Positions 17,698-26,898 of a stretch of 64,000 nucleotides of DNA are shown piece after piece (position 1 is the stretch's first letter; each line of letters starts with the position of its first letter). Below the pieces are notes generated by a model, which made no database searches, was not told the origin of the DNA, and saw nothing but the letters and a program-made list of their open reading frames with translations. The DNA lies in assembly GCF_000217995.1 (NCBI RefSeq), contig NC_015676.1:722103-786102 (forward strand). The letters run 5' to 3'. The position numbers and the translations under genes were made by a program. The stretch is from Methanosalsum zhilinae DSM 4017. GTDB lineage: Archaea > Halobacteriota > Methanosarcinia > Methanosarcinales > Methanosarcinaceae.

Positions 17698-19218
17698 ATG
17701 CAATTAAAAGTTCAGCCAATTGATATCAAAGTAGGAAAATATAAAGTAGTTCTCAATTCAATAGATGCAAAGGAGCTTGGTGTCATTGAAGGAGATCGTG
17801 TAAGAGTTAGAAATCATGAATCTTTGACTGCAATTGTTGATTTTACGGAGGATATGATTCCTCCGGGTATGATCGGTGTCTACCATGAACTGCAGCAGAA
17901 GCTCAATAAACAGTGGACTGAAACAGTGGAAGTAACTCCTGCTTCCCGTCCAAAATCTGCCCGACTTATTAGAAAGATAATGGACAGACAGATTTTGACA
18001 AAAGATGAGATATATGAGATCGTAAGGGGAATTGTTGATGAGAGCCTTAGTGATATTGAACTGTCAGCATTTATTACCAGTACCTACATAAACGACCTTA
18101 CTGATGATGAAACTGAATGGTTGACAAGAGCTATGATAGATACCGGGGAAAAAATAGAGTTTGACTCTCATCCAATAATGGATAAGCATTCAATTGGAGG
18201 TGTTCCAGGGAACAAAATATCTCTGCTGATCGTTCCTATTGTAGCTGCGAATGGATTACTGATCCCTAAGACCAGCTCCCGTGCTATAACAGGCGCGGGT
18301 GGCACTGCAGATTTGATGGAAGTACTGGCACCAGTGGACTTTAGTGCATCTGAAATAAAAGAGATGACTGAAAAGGTTGGTGGAGTACTTGTCTGGGGTG
18401 GTGGGACAAACATTGCTCCTGCAGATGATAAATTGATCAAGATTGAATATCCGCTCAAAGTTGATCCCCATTCCCAGCTGCTTGCTTCCATAATGGCAAA
18501 AAAAGGTGCAGTAGGTGCTGATCATGTTGTAATGGATATCCCGATGGGTGCCGGTACCAAGATTCCTGATATCAAAACCGGAAGAAAACTATCCAGGGAC
18601 CTGATAAACCTTGGTGAAAGACTGGGGATGACAGTAGAATGTGCACTGACCTATGGTTCTTCACCTGTAGGTCGAACTGTAGGCCCTGCACTTGAGGTAC
18701 GAGAGGCCTTCAGGGTGCTGGAATCTATGGAAGGTCCAAACAGCCTGATTGAGAAGAGTACAGTGATTGCAGGAATGATGCTGGAGATGGGTGGTATTGC
18801 TGGTAAAGGTAATGGACAGGAACTTGCAATGGAAACCCTCAAAAATGGAAAAGCCCTTGAAAAAATGAAACAGATAATAGAAGTTCAGGGGGGAGATCCT
18901 GGGGTCACTTCTGCGGACATAATAATAGGGGAACATTCCATTCAGCTTTTTGCACCCACAAATGGATATATTCTGGAATTTGACAATAAGAGGATTGTGG
19001 AGATTGCAAGAATAGCCGGTGCTCCGGCAGATAAAGGAGCAGGTGTTGTAATCCACAAAAAACGTGGTGAACCGGTAAAGAAAAATGAACCCGTCCTGAC
19101 TATTTATTCCGAAAAGAAATGGAAACTGGATAATGCTATCAAGAGTGCACAACTAAATCTCCCAATTGTTGTCGAAGGAATGCTGATCGAACGAGTCCCC
19201 ACTTACAGGGAACTTTAA
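17698..19218 (+). CDS. deoA: AMP phosphorylase
   Basis: This 506-residue protein belongs to the thymidine-phosphorylase family, archaeal branch with an extra N-terminal domain of about 85 residues. It converts AMP and phosphate to adenine and ribose-1,5-bisphosphate, the first step of the archaeal AMP-to-RuBisCO route. Visible are the KHSIGGVPGNKIS phosphate-binding loop near residue 162, KTSSRAITGAGGTADLME near 193 and the GAGVVIHKKRGEPV C-terminal segment. Start and length match the family. No RuBisCO or ribose-1,5-bisphosphate isomerase gene is in the window. The aTrm56 gene follows at 68 bases. Confidence 0.95.
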   Translation: MQLKVQPIDIKVGKYKVVLNSIDAKELGVIEGDRVRVRNHESLTAIVDFTEDMIPPGMIGVYHELQQKLNKQWTETVEVTPASRPKSARLIRKIMDRQILTKDEIYEIVRGIVDESLSDIELSAFITSTYINDLTDDETEWLTRAMIDTGEKIEFDSHPIMDKHSIGGVPGNKISLLIVPIVAANGLLIPKTSSRAITGAGGTADLMEVLAPVDFSASEIKEMTEKVGGVLVWGGGTNIAPADDKLIKIEYPLKVDPHSQLLASIMAKKGAVGADHVVMDIPMGAGTKIPDIKTGRKLSRDLINLGERLGMTVECALTYGSSPVGRTVGPALEVREAFRVLESMEGPNSLIEKSTVIAGMMLEMGGIAGKGNGQELAMETLKNGKALEKMKQIIEVQGGDPGVTSADIIIGEHSIQLFAPTNGYILEFDNKRIVEIARIAGAPADKGAGVVIHKKRGEPVKKNEPVLTIYSEKKWKLDNAIKSAQLNLPIVVEGMLIERVPTYREL

Positions 19219-19286
19219 TTATGCTGATCTTAGAATAAAAGGATCACAGATGCAGTAAAATATGATCATTGTTTTCTATGTAGACC

Positions 19287-19826
19287 ATGAAAAGAATAAT
19301 TGTTATGAGATTGGGTCACCGTCCAGAGAGAGATAAGAGGATCACAACACATGTAGGGCTTGTGGCAAGAGCATTTGGATCAGATGGAATCCTGCTTGCT
19401 TCAAATGATCCCGGTATTGAGAAAAGTATAGATGATGTGACTGACAGGTGGGGTGGCGGTTTTTTTTTCAGGAACAATGTGAACTGGAAGCATGAGATAA
19501 AAAAGTGGAAGAAAGAAGGTGGATATGTGTGTCATCTATCGATGTACGGGATAAATCTGCCCGATGTGGTGGAGGAAATAAAACCCTGCGACAAGCTGAT
19601 GATTGTTGTAGGTGCTGAAAAGGTTCCTCCTGAGATATATGAAATGGCGGACTGGAATGTAGCTGTGGGAAATCAGCCTCATTCTGAGGTTGCTGCCCTG
19701 GCAATAACACTGGACCGAATCTCTGATACTGATCCTCTCAAAAAAAAATTTGAAGACTCCAGATTGGAAATAATGCCAATGGATCGTGGTAAAAAAGTGA
19801 TCGAGAATACGGATCTTGATAAGTAA
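19287..19826 (+). CDS. trm56: tRNA (cytidine(56)-2'-O)-methyltransferase
   Basis: This 179-residue SPOUT-fold enzyme methylates the ribose of C56 in the T-loop of archaeal tRNAs using SAM. The N-terminal MRLGHRPERDKRITTHVGLVARAFG block and the knot region VVGAEKVPPEIYEMADWNVAVGNQPHSEVAALAI (residues about 111-144) are characteristic. The length is normal. It lies downstream of deoA on the same strand and is followed by a convergent Nif3-like gene 18 bases away. Confidence 0.94.
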   Translation: MKRIIVMRLGHRPERDKRITTHVGLVARAFGSDGILLASNDPGIEKSIDDVTDRWGGGFFFRNNVNWKHEIKKWKKEGGYVCHLSMYGINLPDVVEEIKPCDKLMIVVGAEKVPPEIYEMADWNVAVGNQPHSEVAALAITLDRISDTDPLKKKFEDSRLEIMPMDRGKKVIENTDLDK

Positions 19827-19844
19827 AAATTATCAGGATATTCC

Positions 19845-20588
19845 TTATTCTGTAAATCTTATGAATGGATTGTGGTCTATGAATTCGATATCTATATCTA
19901 TTTTTTCTTTGAGCTTTGAACTCAGTTCCTTCATTGCAGGATTTTCTGTTGCATAATGGGTAGCATCGATCAACACCATGTCTTCATATTCACGGATCAC
20001 ACTATGTTTGAGTTCTCCTGAAATAACTGCATCAACGTTCTTCTCTCTAGCCACTTGAATGTATGGTTCTTTAAATCCACTGCCTGCAATGGTCATTACC
20101 CTTTTAATATCTTCCCGTTCTCCGACATACTGAATGGGAGTATCAAGACACTTGGAAACATGCTTTGCAAGGGAGATAGATGAGGATCGTGGAATTGTTC
20201 CAATCCGTCCCATATCTAATTTTTCGATATGTGTAAGTCCTAGCTTTTTTGCAAGAACATCATTTACTCCACCCTCTGCTTTATCGTAATTTGTGTGCAT
20301 CACATAAATGGATATTTCATTTTCCAGTGCTATCCTGATTTTTTCTGCAAGTGCTTCTTTTATTGATGTAATGGGAGTGAATATTGGTGTATGATGGACT
20401 ATAAGCAGGTCTGCTTCAATCTCAGCAGCCCTTTTGAGGACGTAATCGGTTGCATCTAACGAGACTGCAATTTTATTTATTTCATTTCCCAGATCAATTA
20501 CCGGTCCAATTTTTCCGTGATCAAAATCCTCTGCCAGTTCAGAAGGTGCGATTTTCTCGAGTATATGGGATATTTCGGATAGTTTCAT
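19845..20588 (-). CDS. Nif3-like dinuclear metal protein (DUF34)
   Basis: The protein of about 247 residues has the family metal ligands: IVHHTP (two His), MHTNYD, and near the C-terminus DATHYATE. The family (Nif3/YbgI/DUF34) forms ring-shaped hexamers with a two-metal centre and has no settled function; cyclohydrolase-like and metal-insertion roles have been proposed. I chose ATG at 20588, which gives the usual MKLSEI start. A longer start at ATG 20651 adds 21 unconserved residues, but that ATG overlaps the stop of a small upstream ORF as ATGA, so it cannot be excluded. Confidence 0.88.
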   Translation of the reverse strand: MKLSEISHILEKIAPSELAEDFDHGKIGPVIDLGNEINKIAVSLDATDYVLKRAAEIEADLLIVHHTPIFTPITSIKEALAEKIRIALENEISIYVMHTNYDKAEGGVNDVLAKKLGLTHIEKLDMGRIGTIPRSSSISLAKHVSKCLDTPIQYVGEREDIKRVMTIAGSGFKEPYIQVAREKNVDAVISGELKHSVIREYEDMVLIDATHYATENPAMKELSSKLKEKIDIDIEFIDHNPFIRFTE

Positions 20589-20647
20589 GAACAGGACTTC
20601 GATCTGTATCAATATCAATTTATCGGATACAGAGTCATCCTGTATCC

Positions 20648-20812
20648 TCATTTAGCGTCAAATCCGCCGGAAATAAATCGGTATAATTCCAGTTCTTCTT
20701 TATTCAGGTTCTTTTTCTGTATTGTGACGGACCTGCATAGGATTATTTTCATTATACATTCGCTATTATTCCGCAATTTTGTACATCTTCTGTATATTAT
20801 CGAGCTGGTCAT
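20648..20812 (-). CDS. Small cysteine-containing ORF upstream of the Nif3-like gene
   Basis: A 54-codon ORF begins with ATG at 20812 and ends with a TGA that overlaps an in-frame ATG of the Nif3-like gene (ATGA). It encodes a basic peptide with Cys10, Cys19 and Cys26 and the segment KEELELYRFISGGFDAK at the end. The residue pattern looks coding rather than random, and the overlap suggests translational coupling. The ribosome-binding site is weak. I do not recognise the family; a small zinc- or iron-binding protein is possible. Confidence 0.4.
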   Translation of the reverse strand: MTSSIIYRRCTKLRNNSECIMKIILCRSVTIQKKNLNKEELELYRFISGGFDAK

Positions 20813-21077
20813 GGTCTATGAATCATTGCCTTCTGTTAATAATATCTGGTTTACATCTAATTTCAGATAATACATATGTAATGATCAAAATATATATTTT
20901 ATGTGTATATTATATAGATAATATATATTAGGATTCTATAATTTTTAAATTCAGATAGTAATGATGCTACAGATAATGCAGTTAAAAATGTTTATTTACA
21001 TGAACCTTTAATATGTAAGATAGATCAGGATCATATATTCCGACTTGCTTTGTTCAATAATAAGGTCAGTGACTCTC

Positions 21078-22646
21078 ATGTTCAAAAAAATTTCATATTT
21101 GCTGATATTTTTATTTGCAATTGGTGTTTTTCTGTCACCTGCTACTGCATCTTCAGATGTGGAATGGACTTCCAGCATAGACTCTAAGAAACTTTACTGG
21201 GGAGATTCTGTAGAACATAAAGATTATACTGTAAGGGCACAGGACTTCAATAAAGATGGGTATGTCCACATATCAATATATATGGATGGACAATTGAAGA
21301 CAGAGGCTCCTCTTCGTGTTGGTGATTCTATAGAACATGGAGATGAAATTCGTGTCTATGTAAAGGAAGTGAAGACCAACATAGATTCATGGTCCGGTGA
21401 AATGAAGGATCCCTATGCAGATGTTCAGATCTTCAGGAGAGGACTCCCTGAACTTGAAATAAATATCAAGCCAGATAGGGATACATATGATCCTAAAAAA
21501 GCATCTGAGTCTTCAATTACTGCAACAGTTGTTGTGAAAAATACAGGAAATGCAAAGGCAGAAGATGTTCGGCTCGCTCTTGACATTGATGGTCTTGAAT
21601 TGATTGAAGGTGATCTGGATCACTCATTTACAGAAATACTCAAAGGTAAATCCAGTGACCCGGTAACAATAAAGATGAAAACTCCTCATATATGGGACAG
21701 TCAAACTTTCAATTTACATGCCAGAGCAACCGGCTTTGATATAAAAGGACAGACGTATGATAAGGAAACGAAAAAATCCGTAACGGTTGAAAAAAAATGG
21801 GACCTTAAGGTCACTAAATTAGTTACTGGGGATATCTATATTGATGAGGTGGCACACGCTACAGTAATGCTCAGAAACAGTGGTCTGGTAGATATTAACT
21901 CTATTGAGGTGTCTGACAGTATTCATAACAATTTCATACCCGAAAAAGATGTATCCTTAAATAAGACTCTATCTCTAAAGCCAGGAGAAAGTATTACTCT
22001 ATTCAAATATTCCATGACCCCGAAAAAACCTGGAAAATATAATCTTCCTCAGGTAAAAACATCTTTTACTTCACCGGAGAACAAAAAATATCAGGTATCT
22101 TCAGACAAGCCAGAAGTTAAAGTTAATGGTCCTTACATTATTCTAAATAAAGAGGCTAATCCCTCCAAATCTTTGATCTCGGAAGAGATCACGATAACTT
22201 TAAAAATAAATAATATAGGTAATGTTGATGCAAGTGTCAATGTATACGATCATGTTCCTGAAAATAGCACGTTAATTTCGGGTGATACAAAATTCAGTGA
22301 CGTTGTTAAAAAAGATTCCTCCACAAGCTTTAACTACAGGATAAAGATGGATCAGGCAGGTGAAATGGAACTGCCTCCTGCGGAGTCTTCTTATGTGGAC
22401 ATGAGTGGATACCGATCAGTTACAGAATCCAATAGACCTTTAATCAATATATATTCTGAAGGTATGCCGGATTCTGCAGCTAATGTCCAGGAAGATGCAA
22501 ATAACCGGAATAATAAAGAATCATTAGATCAGGACGGGACATCTTCATCTGAAGATGAAAAAGTTCAGCCCGGTTTTGAAATACTGATCTCAATTATCTC
22601 TCTGGCTGCAATTTATGTCATGTTTTGCAAAAAGGATGGGATATGA
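21078..22646 (+). CDS. Surface protein with CARDB/DUF11-like domains and PGF-CTERM-type anchor
   Basis: The protein of about 522 residues starts with a signal peptide (MFKKISYLLIFLFAIGVFLS, cleavage near ATASS) and continues with several immunoglobulin-like domains of the COG1361 S-layer-related type, each with phrases like VVVKNTGNAKAEDV, ATVMLRNSGLVDI and LKINNIGNVDASVNVYDHV. The end has a Ser/Asp/Asn-rich linker, PGF, one hydrophobic segment and a basic tail, which matches the three-part signal removed by archaeosortase A. It is therefore secreted, trimmed and lipid-anchored in the cell envelope (inference from the signal). I chose ATG 21078 because the longer start at 21045 places extra residues before the signal peptide. 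Confidence 0.82.
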   Translation: MFKKISYLLIFLFAIGVFLSPATASSDVEWTSSIDSKKLYWGDSVEHKDYTVRAQDFNKDGYVHISIYMDGQLKTEAPLRVGDSIEHGDEIRVYVKEVKTNIDSWSGEMKDPYADVQIFRRGLPELEINIKPDRDTYDPKKASESSITATVVVKNTGNAKAEDVRLALDIDGLELIEGDLDHSFTEILKGKSSDPVTIKMKTPHIWDSQTFNLHARATGFDIKGQTYDKETKKSVTVEKKWDLKVTKLVTGDIYIDEVAHATVMLRNSGLVDINSIEVSDSIHNNFIPEKDVSLNKTLSLKPGESITLFKYSMTPKKPGKYNLPQVKTSFTSPENKKYQVSSDKPEVKVNGPYIILNKEANPSKSLISEEITITLKINNIGNVDASVNVYDHVPENSTLISGDTKFSDVVKKDSSTSFNYRIKMDQAGEMELPPAESSYVDMSGYRSVTESNRPLINIYSEGMPDSAANVQEDANNRNNKESLDQDGTSSSEDEKVQPGFEILISIISLAAIYVMFCKKDGI

Positions 22647-22862
22647 TTTAAATCACTTACCACAGAATTTTTTTATTTAATGAAAGCTTTTGACTGTGTG
22701 ATTACACTGAAATAAATAAAGCAGAAGTTTGTTTCTTTGACTATAAATCATTGATCAGCACAATCAATTGAATTTTTATATGCAACATAGCTGAATATTG
22801 TATTTGAGAAACCTTTTAAATAAACGGGGGCTAATTTTTAGCAGTGACATTGAATTTTAGAG

Positions 22863-23876
22863 ATGGAAATGATAGGTATGAAAAGTAAAACCCAAAGAGA
22901 AAAACCTACTATTATTTTTACTCATGGAGATTCTGATGGAATTTGTGCAGGTGCCATTGCAAAAAACGCATATGAAGAAAGTGATGTTTATTTTACCAGT
23001 CCTGTGAATCTTCTGGATAAACTGAATAACATGGCTGATGGATATGATAACATAGTTATATGTGATATTGCGGTTGATGAACGTACCCAGGCTGGTCTTA
23101 TGGATCGTCTTAATGACCTCTCCAGGCACAGCAAGGTGATTTATATTGATCATCATCCTCTTCCGTATGATGAATGGGGTTCTGACTGGTTTTATCATGA
23201 TACCGGATCCTGTGCTTCAGAACTTACCTATAGGTCTTTGAAGGAAATGCTTGGTCGGGACATAAGAAGAATTGCAATATATGGTGCAATTGGTGATTTT
23301 TCTGACAATACAGACACTATACGTCAATGGTCCAAGGACTGGGATAAGAGGACCCTATATTTTCAGGCTGGAACACTGATACAGGCAGTTACATTTGTGG
23401 GTAGGGACTACAATTTGAAACGGAAGATACTGAATACTTTATCAACAGATGTCATACCTTCTGAAATCCCGGAGCTGCTGGATTTTGCAAAAAGGGCCTC
23501 TGTTCTTGAAGAAGAGCTCAGGCTTCACATAAAAAAGAATGTGTTAAGCCTTTCAAACATTTCGTATATAGTAAATGCGAACGGCTATATGTCAAAAGCA
23601 GCGATATATGCAGCAGCATACGGAAGAAAATCAGTGGGTATTTCTGCAGAACATCGATCCAGAAAGGATGTGTTTGATCTAAGTATCCGCTCCAGAGGAA
23701 ATGTTGATGTGAATCGTATTACACGTAAAGCTTCCAGAAAAGTAGGTGGAACCGGTGGTGGTCATCCTATGGCAGCCGGTGCAAGGATTCCTGAAAAAAA
23801 GCTGGAAATTTTTTTAAGAATATTTGATGATATGGTTGAAGAGTACTCTCAGGAGATCGATGATCGTGAAAAATGA
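22863..23876 (+). CDS. DHH-family phosphoesterase (RecJ-like)
   Basis: This 337-residue protein has motif I FTHGDSDG (residues about 19-26), a metal-binding DIAVDE, the DHH motif IDHHPLP at about 94-100, and the DHHA1 substrate-binding segment GGTGGGHPMAAGA near residue 300. Archaeal members act as single-strand-specific exonucleases or nano-RNA/oligonucleotide phosphatases. Several in-frame ATGs lie at the start (22863, 22872, 22878), so the exact N-terminus is uncertain. It overlaps the start of the EngB gene by 17 bases. A TATA-like CCTTTTAAATAAA precedes it near 22815. Confidence 0.9.
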   Translation: MEMIGMKSKTQREKPTIIFTHGDSDGICAGAIAKNAYEESDVYFTSPVNLLDKLNNMADGYDNIVICDIAVDERTQAGLMDRLNDLSRHSKVIYIDHHPLPYDEWGSDWFYHDTGSCASELTYRSLKEMLGRDIRRIAIYGAIGDFSDNTDTIRQWSKDWDKRTLYFQAGTLIQAVTFVGRDYNLKRKILNTLSTDVIPSEIPELLDFAKRASVLEEELRLHIKKNVLSLSNISYIVNANGYMSKAAIYAAAYGRKSVGISAEHRSRKDVFDLSIRSRGNVDVNRITRKASRKVGGTGGGHPMAAGARIPEKKLEIFLRIFDDMVEEYSQEIDDREK

Positions 23877-24498
23877 CAATCACGATAGCTCTGAAAAACT
23901 CAATGAGATTATTTTTGCAGGAAGATCTAATGTAGGTAAATCATCAATAATTCGTATAATTACCGGAAAAAAGGTAAAGGTAGGCAAAAGGCCAGGCGTT
24001 ACTCTAAAACCTACAAGTATTCAGTATCCTGATTTCCTTATTACAGATATGCCTGGATTTGGATTTATGAGTGGTGTAAAGGAACGAAAACAGGACATTG
24101 TAAAAGATAAGATCATTAAATATATTGAAACGAACACTTCAAGAATTAAGCTGGCAGTTCTGGTTGTTGATGGCTCTTCATTTAATGAAATAGTTGAAAG
24201 ATGGAATTCCCGGGGTCAGATTCCGATAGATATTGAAATGTTTGACTTTCTAAATGAAATATCTATTCCAGTGATAATTGCAATTAATAAGGCTGATAAG
24301 ATAGATCCTGATCGTATGGATGATGTAATTGATGATATTGTTGAGAAATTTGGTCTTCTTCCTCCATGGCGCCAGTGGATCGACCAGGTAGCTGTTATAA
24401 GTGCCAAAAAAAATGCGATTGAACCATTAACAAAGCTTATTCGAAATAGATTGCAGGCATGTGGCAGGAATGATCTCATAAAGCATCTCAGATACTGA
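23860..24498 (+). CDS. engB: EngB-type GTPase
   Basis: This P-loop GTPase of about 212 residues shows G1 GRSNVGKSS (residues 21-29), G2 GVTLKPTS, G3 DMPGFGF, G4 NKAD and a C-terminal SAKK (G5). EngB/YihA proteins assist large ribosomal subunit assembly in bacteria; archaeal relatives are widespread but less studied. AGGAG four bases before ATG 23860 supports this start, with GTG 23866 as an alternative; an upstream ATG at 23824 would extend deep into the DHH gene and is unlikely. The overlap with the DHH phosphoesterase suggests a two-gene operon. Confidence 0.9.
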   Translation: MIVKNDNHDSSEKLNEIIFAGRSNVGKSSIIRIITGKKVKVGKRPGVTLKPTSIQYPDFLITDMPGFGFMSGVKERKQDIVKDKIIKYIETNTSRIKLAVLVVDGSSFNEIVERWNSRGQIPIDIEMFDFLNEISIPVIIAINKADKIDPDRMDDVIDDIVEKFGLLPPWRQWIDQVAVISAKKNAIEPLTKLIRNRLQACGRNDLIKHLRY

Positions 24499-24517
24499 TC
24501 TTTGAGTGAGAATAGTA

Positions 24518-25141
24518 TTATCTAACATAAAAATCAGCTCCCATTTGCTCTGCTATTTGCTGGCATTTTTCTACATTTACTTCTGGCATACCTACTACCG
24601 TTACCCGTGTTTTTATATCCGCAGCAATTGCTTTTTTTACAAATTCAAGCATAGCACTATATGCATTTTTGTGATAGGGTCTGCATAAACGATTGTAGAG
24701 ATCTTCTGATTCTGCGTTCATACTGACGGATACCTCATCAAGTCCCGAATCCTTCAATTCGGAGACCACATCTCTGTGAGGATATAATAGTTCTGCATGG
24801 CCGTTTGTATCCAGCCGTACATAGAGTCCTTTTTTCTTTAACCATGAGATCAAATGGAGGAGATCATCCAGTCTGGTGGTCGGCTCTCCAAAACCTGTGA
24901 AAACAATTTCTCTGTATGCTGAAAGATTGTGTTTTTCAAGTTCATTCACTATTTCATCAACTGATGGCTCTTCAGAAAGGTTCAGATTGTAACCATAGAC
25001 TCCATTAGAAAGATCACGAATACAGAAAGTACATTCTGCAGTACACCTGTTGGTAATGTTCAGGTAAAGATTGCCATGGGCAGGATAGGTGATGACCCCT
25101 TTTTCATTATTTGTATCTGTAATTATTTTTTTTGAATTCAT
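24518..25141 (-). CDS. TatD-associated radical SAM protein
   Basis: This 207-residue radical SAM enzyme has CTAECTFC (Cys33, 37, 40) for the 4Fe-4S cluster, followed by FTGFGEPTTRLDDLL, the SAM-binding GE motif region, and a short C-terminal part. It fits the family usually found fused to or beside TatD-type nucleases (TIGR04038). No tatD gene is in this window. The reaction is unknown; the small size leaves room for only the core barrel. It is the last gene of a minus-strand operon with an AIG2-like protein and geranylgeranyl reductase, 21 bases after the former. Confidence 0.85.
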   Translation of the reverse strand: MNSKKIITDTNNEKGVITYPAHGNLYLNITNRCTAECTFCIRDLSNGVYGYNLNLSEEPSVDEIVNELEKHNLSAYREIVFTGFGEPTTRLDDLLHLISWLKKKGLYVRLDTNGHAELLYPHRDVVSELKDSGLDEVSVSMNAESEDLYNRLCRPYHKNAYSAMLEFVKKAIAADIKTRVTVVGMPEVNVEKCQQIAEQMGADFYVR

Positions 25142-25162
25142 GCTGTGCTCAAATATATCAGG

Positions 25163-25546
25163 TCAAAAATGTTTATTTACTTGTTTTGTCCATTTACCAC
25201 TGGTAACTATATAGTATTTATCATTATATATATCAGTCTCAAGAAAATACATCCAGGCTCTTATATTGCATGACAGATCAACCATTTTCCTTACAAAAAA
25301 GGGTTTTTCCAATTCATCTAGCATTTTCAGGATTTCTGAATCTATTCTGTATAATTCTCCCTTGATATTTGATGCCGTAATTCCTGAACTATCAAATTTG
25401 GCAGTTTCTATCACGCCTGGGAACTGGCCAAGATCCATCATTATGTATTTTTCTTCTGTTTGGGTAGAATGGATGTACTCTGCATTTTTAAGAAGGTAAT
25501 GGTTTGGGTAGTTTCTCTTAAGGGTACCATATACAAGAACATACAT
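25163..25546 (-). CDS. Gamma-glutamylcyclotransferase-like protein (AIG2/GGCT fold)
   Basis: This 127-residue protein starts with VLVYGTLKRNYPNHYLL, the signature YGTL/YGSL loop of the AIG2-like fold, and contains GELYRIDSEILKMLDELE in the middle; the Glu corresponds to the catalytic acid of gamma-glutamylcyclotransferases. These enzymes release 5-oxoproline from gamma-glutamyl compounds. The actual substrate in this archaeon is unknown. Its ATG overlaps the last base of the upstream reductase gene, so the two are co-translated. Confidence 0.85.
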   Translation of the reverse strand: MYVLVYGTLKRNYPNHYLLKNAEYIHSTQTEEKYIMMDLGQFPGVIETAKFDSSGITASNIKGELYRIDSEILKMLDELEKPFFVRKMVDLSCNIRAWMYFLETDIYNDKYYIVTSGKWTKQVNKHF

Positions 25547-26736
25547 TATTTGAGCCCTATATTTAAGTTGATCAAGGTCTTTTTCACAGATTCAGGTAAT
25601 TTACCACATTGAATTGCTTTCATATGTTCAGAAGATATCATCCGGATGGATGCAGACATCATTGAATCCGAACGCATAAGATTATCCATCAACTTTCTGA
25701 TGTAGACCGCTGTTTTGATCTCAAGCCCCATCTGTTCCTTCCATCTGTTCTCATATTCGGTCAGCTGAGATGAACCATTGATTGAATCCACCGCAGTCTC
25801 GCCTGCAATTTTTCCACCTATCATTGATGTAGGAATGCCTCCACCATTTGTTGCAATCAACTGACCGGCTGCATCTCCTGCCAGAAGAATGTTATCTTCT
25901 GCTGTTTTTCCCACAGCTCCACCAACAGGTACAAGTCCGGCAACCACGGAAACGATTGCTCCTCTACTGAGCTTTTTTCCAGCTACTGGATGATTGTACA
26001 TGAAATGATTGAGGTAATCTCTGAAGCTCATCCCTTTTTTGCACATAGGCCTGCGGATACCAATACCTATATTCGCACTATTTCTTTCCTGTGGAATTAT
26101 CCATGCATAGCCACCCGGAACATAATCCTTTCCAAAATACATTTCAACAGCTTCTCTATCAACATCAACTCCTGTGAGCTCATATTCAATAGCTGTCGCC
26201 ATTTCCATTGGGTCATGATCTCTGACCATATTTTTAATTTTTCCAACAGTTGTATTTGGCCCATCTGCTCCAATAATCACATCAGAGTTTATTGAAAACT
26301 TACCAAAGACACCATCGGCTTCAACACAATTTCCCTTTATATCGGTAACATTTGTTCCAACAAGAACCTTTGCACCTGCCTTTGCCGCTTCTTCAACAAG
26401 GAACTTATCAAATCTCCTTCTGTCAATTACTGATGCATTAACTTCAAATCCTTTAGAATTTCCATCGGGTGCAATGAATCTCTGGTAATCTGTGGTTTTA
26501 CGTACACATTCAGATGGATATTTTTTAAGAGTATAGGGGATTTCTGCGTTTGGAACAAGCTCCTGGAGTACATCATAACAGGGAAGGAATCCACCACATT
26601 GCAATGGGACTCCAATATCCTTCTTTCTGTCGACAAGAAGTACAGAAGCACCTTTTTTTGCGGCATATGTAGCGGCAGTTGCTCCTGCCGGTCCAGCGCC
26701 GACAACTATAATGTCGTATGAATCCTCGATTATCAT
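25546..26736 (-). CDS. Geranylgeranyl reductase family flavoprotein
   Basis: This 396-residue protein has an N-terminal FAD-binding Rossmann motif VVGAGPAGATAATYAAKKG (about residues 11-29), the LQCGGFLP substrate-cavity motif near residue 47 with its cysteine, and GDAAGQLIATNGGGIPTSMIGG near residue 290. It fits archaeal enzymes that saturate the geranylgeranyl chains of ether lipids, which are reduced in most methanogens. Related flavoproteins reduce other isoprenoids, so the exact lipid is not certain. It is the first gene of an operon with the AIG2-like and radical SAM genes. Confidence 0.9.
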   Translation of the reverse strand: MIIEDSYDIIVVGAGPAGATAATYAAKKGASVLLVDRKKDIGVPLQCGGFLPCYDVLQELVPNAEIPYTLKKYPSECVRKTTDYQRFIAPDGNSKGFEVNASVIDRRRFDKFLVEEAAKAGAKVLVGTNVTDIKGNCVEADGVFGKFSINSDVIIGADGPNTTVGKIKNMVRDHDPMEMATAIEYELTGVDVDREAVEMYFGKDYVPGGYAWIIPQERNSANIGIGIRRPMCKKGMSFRDYLNHFMYNHPVAGKKLSRGAIVSVVAGLVPVGGAVGKTAEDNILLAGDAAGQLIATNGGGIPTSMIGGKIAGETAVDSINGSSQLTEYENRWKEQMGLEIKTAVYIRKLMDNLMRSDSMMSASIRMISSEHMKAIQCGKLPESVKKTLINLNIGLK

Positions 26737-26898
26737 CTTTTTTCTTCCTTTATCATAATTATACTAAATGGTTATGATACCCTGTGAACCTACTCTGGAT
26801 ATGAAGAACTCAAATAGCAATTAACAAATTAGTTATTATACAATAAACAACAATATTTGAATGGGTAATATACTGGGTAAATGTTATAAGGTTATATT

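Noticed and set aside
18661-19152. Minus-strand ORF of 163 codons opposite deoA
   Set aside because: It is antisense to AMP phosphorylase and rich in Ser, Cys and Phe in the way expected of a shadow frame.
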